Of a stretch of 64,000 bases of DNA, positions 60,446 to 64,000 are shown one piece after another. Below the pieces are notes generated by a model, which worked only from the letters and a program-made list of their open reading frames with translations, had not been told where the DNA came from and searched no databases. The position numbers and the translations under genes were made by a program. Where the stretch lies: NCBI RefSeq assembly GCF_023218935.1, contig NZ_JAJIAL010000001.1; one strand, 5' to 3'. The stretch is from Fructobacillus cardui. Its GTDB lineage: Bacteria > Bacillota > Bacilli > Lactobacillales > Lactobacillaceae. Within the stretch, counting starts at the first letter, position 1, and each line of letters opens with the position of its first letter.

Positions 60446-61771
60446 CTATTTCTTAGCTGTTGCCGTTAAAACTTGTAAAGGGATTTCCTTATCCGTGTCA
60501 GAAAGGCCAGGCAGGAAGGTCGCCTTCAACTCCGGCTTCGCATAGGTGACCACGTCGGTACTCTTGTCATCGGGACGAGATTTTAAGTCCTTCAACGATT
60601 GAATCTTCAATGACTTTTTCGGACTAGTCCAATAAGTCTTGCTTGCTGCCACCTGCACGTCAACTGATTTACTTTCCCCATCGACACCAACAGTCTTGTG
60701 GTTCGTCAGTTGCTTACCCACCGTATAGGTATACGCTTTCTTTTTGGCCAAAACCTGGTTAACCATATCAATTGTGGTTTGGAACCGTTGCTTTGTATCC
60801 GTGTAATCGGCGGCATTGTTGACAACCGTCAAGAATTCATGTCCCTGTTGGTCAACGACGTAACCAGTGAAACAAGCCCCTGCTTCTGGCGTTGAACCCG
60901 TCTTCAAACCAAGGATTTTCAACCCGTTTTCATTATCCAAGCCTTTGACAATGTTGGCAAATCCCTGACCAAAATCAGAAGTTTCTGTTACCTTGACGGT
61001 CTTGTTTTTTGTATAGGTAATCGTTGGACTAGCCGTCACCGTCTTCAAGGTTGGATCCATTGTCATGATTTTTTTGGCAATTTCTGCCACCTGCATCGCT
61101 GATGCATGGTTTGCAGCCGAATCAGATGCGGAGGTAACTTCGTTGTTGTTATAAGAGTCACCGTTTGTCAAACCGGCCCCGTTATACCAGGCGGTTCCCT
61201 TTAAGTTCAGGTCACTGGCCAAAGACTCGAGGGTTTGTTGGGCTGTTTGTCCGGGCTTGGTTAAGGCTGCCGTTAAAGTCAGCGCAGCATCATTGGCGGA
61301 ATTAGTAAACATTGCCCAGTACAGGTCGCGCACCGAAAGCTTATCGCCCGTCTTCATATTCAAATGCGAAATGGCATCCGCATTTTGTGCCGAAAGATCG
61401 GCATTAGCTGGCACAGTCACCAAGTCAGTCCACTTCAATTGATTGCTTTCGATGGCCTTCAAAACACCATAAGCCACCAACATTTTACTTTCAGAGGCGA
61501 TTGGTGCTTGCTTATTAGCATCCTTTTCCCCCAAAACTTGGCCGGATGTTAAATCAATCACCACGGCCGAAGTGGCATCAACATTTAAGCTTACCGGTTG
61601 GTCCTTAGTTGCCTGGATCGATGATTTAACATCATCTGGTGTCAAAAAATATAGACCAGCACCCAGCAAGGCCAGCACCAACACAAGGATGGCAATTAGG
61701 ATGGCCCAAAACCGCCCCCGTTTTTTCTTTCGATTAGCGGCCTGTAACCGATACATTGGCTTTTCACTCAT
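60446..61771 (-). CDS. D-alanyl-D-alanine carboxypeptidase (PBP5-like)
   Basis: 441 residues. A cytoplasmic basic tail and one helix (RFWAILIAILVLVLALLGAGLYFL) act as membrane anchor. The serine peptidase S11 domain has Ser93 in SESK (SxxK), SAND near 157 (SxN) and LKTGSTPEAG near 295 (KTG). About 130 C-terminal residues form an extra beta domain. It trims the terminal D-Ala of peptidoglycan stems. It follows the two-component genes by 4 bp, so the system probably tunes wall maturation. Confidence 0.93.
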   Translation of the reverse strand: MSEKPMYRLQAANRKKKRGRFWAILIAILVLVLALLGAGLYFLTPDDVKSSIQATKDQPVSLNVDATSAVVIDLTSGQVLGEKDANKQAPIASESKMLVAYGVLKAIESNQLKWTDLVTVPANADLSAQNADAISHLNMKTGDKLSVRDLYWAMFTNSANDAALTLTAALTKPGQTAQQTLESLASDLNLKGTAWYNGAGLTNGDSYNNNEVTSASDSAANHASAMQVAEIAKKIMTMDPTLKTVTASPTITYTKNKTVKVTETSDFGQGFANIVKGLDNENGLKILGLKTGSTPEAGACFTGYVVDQQGHEFLTVVNNAADYTDTKQRFQTTIDMVNQVLAKKKAYTYTVGKQLTNHKTVGVDGESKSVDVQVAASKTYWTSPKKSLKIQSLKDLKSRPDDKSTDVVTYAKPELKATFLPGLSDTDKEIPLQVLTATAKK

Positions 61772-61775
61772 AACT

Positions 61776-62903
61776 CTATTCTTCTTTCACTTGTTTCAGC
61801 GGGAGGGTCATGACGAATGCCGTGGCCGTCTCATCTGATTCGACTTTTACGTAACCGTTGTGCTGGTCAATAATGCCCTTCACGATGGCAAGGCCTAAGC
61901 CCGTACCACCAGTCTTGTTGTTACGCGATTCTTCCACTCGGTAAAAACGTTGAAAAATATGGTTAGCCGAACTAGCAGGTATAGCAGGACCATCATTAAT
62001 CACCCTGATTTCTACCAATCCATTCTCCTTGACCTGGCCAGTTAATTTGATAAAGCTAGCACCTTGACCATATTTCAGTGCGTTTTCAACCAAGTTGATC
62101 AAAACCCGGGCTAATTTGTCCGAGTCACCTGCCATCACAATCACACGTGGGTCTAAATTAGTAGCAAAGCGCAGATGGCGATTTTCCGCCTCCATGGCAT
62201 AGTTCGCTAGGACTTGATCAAAAAGGTCGCCCAGCGAAAAATCAGTAATATTCAAGCTCACCTGCGTTGTTTGTAACTTGGCAAACTCAAAGAGGTCTTC
62301 AACCAGTGTCTTCATCTGGTTGGACTTATGATAGGCCGTCTTTAAATACTTAGCCTGGTCTTCTTCTGATAAGGGCGAATTAGGCGTGACCACTAAGCCC
62401 AGGTAACCAATAATGGCCGTTAGCGGCGTCCGTAAGTCATGAGAGATGTTGGTCATCATCTCATCCTTCGACTTTTCAACGGCTAACTGCTCTTCATGAG
62501 TCAAATTGAACTCGGCGACCACACGGTCAACTAAGGCCGTTAACTGCCGTGCTTGATTGCTATAAGTCGGTAACTGCCGCTTTTCCTGGTTTTCAGGTAA
62601 ATCCGACTCATCATTGCCATCCGATTTGTGATCAAGGTCAGGATGGTTGGCAAGGGTGTAGAGTCGTTTCGTCAGGTTTAGCAATAACAACCGTTCTCGA
62701 CTACGCCGCCACAGATGAATCAACCAAATAATTAATAACAGTAGCCAAACAATGTAAAAAAAGGGCCAGCTTTCCCGAGCTGACCAATTCATTTTGTCTT
62801 TTAAGAGGTCAAAGACCAACGCCCTGGCAAGGCCAAACGAGGTCAAGATGGCCAAAAGTAAAGACAAAACGGTTTGCGCCAAAATTGTACTTTTTTTGAC
62901 CAT
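61776..62903 (-). CDS. sensor histidine kinase (VanS/YycG-like)
   Basis: 375 residues. Two helices (about 10-30 and 46-64) enclose only about 15 extracellular residues. HisKA follows with the phospho-acceptor His155 in TNISHDLRTPL. HATPase: N box LVENALKYGQ near 270, DGPAIP near 302 and TGGTGLGLAIVKGI near 328. With almost no external loop it may sense inside the membrane. It overlaps nothing but lies 2 bp from the regulator gene and 4 bp from the carboxypeptidase. Confidence 0.9.
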   Translation of the reverse strand: MVKKSTILAQTVLSLLLAILTSFGLARALVFDLLKDKMNWSARESWPFFYIVWLLLLIIWLIHLWRRSRERLLLLNLTKRLYTLANHPDLDHKSDGNDESDLPENQEKRQLPTYSNQARQLTALVDRVVAEFNLTHEEQLAVEKSKDEMMTNISHDLRTPLTAIIGYLGLVVTPNSPLSEEDQAKYLKTAYHKSNQMKTLVEDLFEFAKLQTTQVSLNITDFSLGDLFDQVLANYAMEAENRHLRFATNLDPRVIVMAGDSDKLARVLINLVENALKYGQGASFIKLTGQVKENGLVEIRVINDGPAIPASSANHIFQRFYRVEESRNNKTGGTGLGLAIVKGIIDQHNGYVKVESDETATAFVMTLPLKQVKEE

Positions 62904-62905
62904 AA

Positions 62906-63595
62906 TTAGCTCACTTCAATCTTGTAACCAACACCCCAGACAGTCTGGATAACCTGGTCACCATGTGTTGCTTCTTCTAATTTATCTCGCAAGTGGGAAA
63001 CGTGCACCATGACCGTCTTAGCAGAAACAACAGATTCCTGTTGCCAGACGCGCTCAAAAATGTCATCAGCAGAGAAAACGCGGTTTGGATGAGAGGCCAA
63101 CAGGTATAAAATTCCAAATTCTAAGGCCGTCAAATTAACCAAATCACCACTGGTTGTCTTCACCTCGTGGGAATCCTTGTTGATCACTAAAGAGGCTACC
63201 GATAACACATCCGGCTTTTGCTCCTGGACCATGTTTTGGGATCGCCGCAAAAGCGAACGAATTCGAGCCATCACTTCCAAAGGATTAAAGGGTTTTGTGA
63301 CGTAGTCGTCGGCGCCGGAAATCAGTCCCTGAATCTTGTCCATATCAGAAGACTTAGCCGAGAGCATCAAAATTGGAATGTGCGTGTCCTTGCGAACAGC
63401 CTTTAACACCTCTAAACCAGACATATTGGGCATCATAATGTCCAATACCATTAAAGCAACATCCGGGTTAGTATTTAACTTTGAGAGGGCTTCTTTCCCA
63501 TCTTGTGCAATCACGGGTTCGTAGCCTTCGTTTTTCAAGTAAATTTCTAATAATTCAGCGATTTCTTGATCGTCGTCGACAACTAAGATTTTCAT
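62906..63595 (-). CDS. OmpR-family response regulator
   Basis: 229 residues. The receiver has acidic DDDQE near 8, phospho-Asp in MVLDIMMPN near 52 and Lys in DYVTKPFNP. The winged-helix output is near 135-228 (LTALEFGILYLLASHPNRVFS, WGVGYKIEV). Its partner is the kinase directly downstream. It probably controls its own operon with the carboxypeptidase. Confidence 0.93.
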   Translation of the reverse strand: MKILVVDDDQEIAELLEIYLKNEGYEPVIAQDGKEALSKLNTNPDVALMVLDIMMPNMSGLEVLKAVRKDTHIPILMLSAKSSDMDKIQGLISGADDYVTKPFNPLEVMARIRSLLRRSQNMVQEQKPDVLSVASLVINKDSHEVKTTSGDLVNLTALEFGILYLLASHPNRVFSADDIFERVWQQESVVSAKTVMVHVSHLRDKLEEATHGDQVIQTVWGVGYKIEVS

Positions 63596-63598
63596 CCC

Positions 63599-63988
63599 TT
63601 ACTCCTTTTGATTTGTCTCATCTACCCGTGCTTGCTGAGACAACTTTGAGATGGCCAAAATACCACCATGTTCCAATCCAGCATGCTTTCGGTTCAACAG
63701 ATATGCCAACCAAGCCAAAGCCAAGACCAACACATTCCCAAAAAGTGGCAAACTTGGGTTAATTACTGAAGGAACAAACATGAAGGCCGTAAAGCCGGCA
63801 ACCCAAAGGATGGCAACAACAATCAGCAACAACCAAGTTGGCATTTTCTTCTTAGGGTTCTTGTCCTTTGGATTAGGTACCAAACGTTGCATTGCCAGGG
63901 TATAAATAGCACCACCCCAGAATGACAGCAAGAGCATTGACACAACGCCGATTCCCTGGCTTTCGCTTGAACTCTTGCCAAAACACAT
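63599..63988 (-). CDS. small membrane protein heading the two-component operon
   Basis: At least 129 residues. Three helices (GIGVVSMLLLSFWGGAIYTL, WLLLIVVAILWVAGFTAFMFV and LFGNVLVLALAWLAYLL) are separated by a Lys/Pro-rich loop (PNPKDKNPKKKMP). The frame is still open above ATG 63988 toward the window edge, and no ribosome site is visible, so the true start may lie outside. It is 3 bp before the regulator gene. No family recognised. Confidence 0.65.
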   Translation of the reverse strand: MCFGKSSSESQGIGVVSMLLLSFWGGAIYTLAMQRLVPNPKDKNPKKKMPTWLLLIVVAILWVAGFTAFMFVPSVINPSLPLFGNVLVLALAWLAYLLNRKHAGLEHGGILAISKLSQQARVDETNQKE

Positions 63989-64000
63989 CGTAACAGCGAA

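Overview
The window comes from a low-to-moderate GC Gram-positive bacterium of the Lactobacillales. I favour a heterofermentative Lactobacillaceae member (Leuconostoc/Weissella-like), but no rRNA or marker gene here settles the genus. The evidence is a Firmicutes comG competence operon running into a ytxK-like methyltransferase and ackA, AGGAGG-type ribosome sites with several TTG starts, a Trp T-box, a BusR/OpuA osmolyte locus, LtaS-type lipoteichoic acid synthesis, a TM2 protein, and no sporulation genes.

Layout. 0-5.4 kb (minus): comGA-GB-GC-GD-GE-GF-GG, a ytxK-like methyltransferase and ackA; comGA and comGF are frameshifted. 5.4-8 kb: folD (minus), comEB and thyA (plus). 8-13 kb (minus): uvrB-uvrA. 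13-22.6 kb (minus): two ABC half-transporters, then a promoter and a coherent glycolipid/lipoteichoic acid operon (two glycolipid glycosyltransferases, a flippase-like membrane protein, a YkuJ-like protein, LtaS). 22.6-26.4 kb: yajC, a tgt lacking the usual zinc cysteines, a NUDIX hydrolase, a probable structured RNA and a TauE-type exporter. 26.4-33.6 kb (minus): trpEGDCF and a joined trpB-trpA under a Trp T-box; trpG carries an amber codon and trpF a 51-bp tandem repeat. 33.7-41.6 kb (plus): an aro operon (aroE, aroD, an MFS transporter fused to chorismate mutase, aroC, aroA, tyrA, aroK and a BacA/PheA-like gene). Its leader encodes a 19-residue Tyr/Phe-rich peptide followed by seven RNA segments that can pair only as alternating neighbours and end in an intrinsic terminator. 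41.6-52.5 kb: an accessory stretch with small membrane proteins, a K+ channel, an SDR behind a TPP riboswitch, two badly decayed genes (lipocalin-like and DHA2-type MFS), several very small proteins and a tRNA-Glu(CUC). 52.9-55 kb: a NatAB-like ABC exporter. 55-58.9 kb: opuA genes divergent from busR with GTGGTCACT operators. 59-64 kb (minus): pgi with a cre site, and a membrane protein/response regulator/histidine kinase/D,D-carboxypeptidase operon.

The most interesting feature is the shared control region between the trp and aro operons (33.2-34.06 kb). The trp side senses uncharged tRNA-Trp through a T-box. The aro side looks like ribosome-mediated attenuation on Tyr/Phe codons, working through a seven-segment 'domino' switch rather than the four-segment switch of enterobacterial trp. 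If the ribosome reaches the leader stop codon and masks segment 1, the pairing parity ends in the terminator; if it stalls on the early Tyr codons, the parity ends in the antiterminator.

Several reading-frame breaks (comGA, comGF and the trpB/trpA junction) each sit at a run with one apparent extra G on the coding strand. They may be real slippage mutations or consensus errors, and should be confirmed from reads before biological conclusions are drawn. The multiply broken lipocalin-like and MFS genes, and the trpG amber codon, look like real decay.
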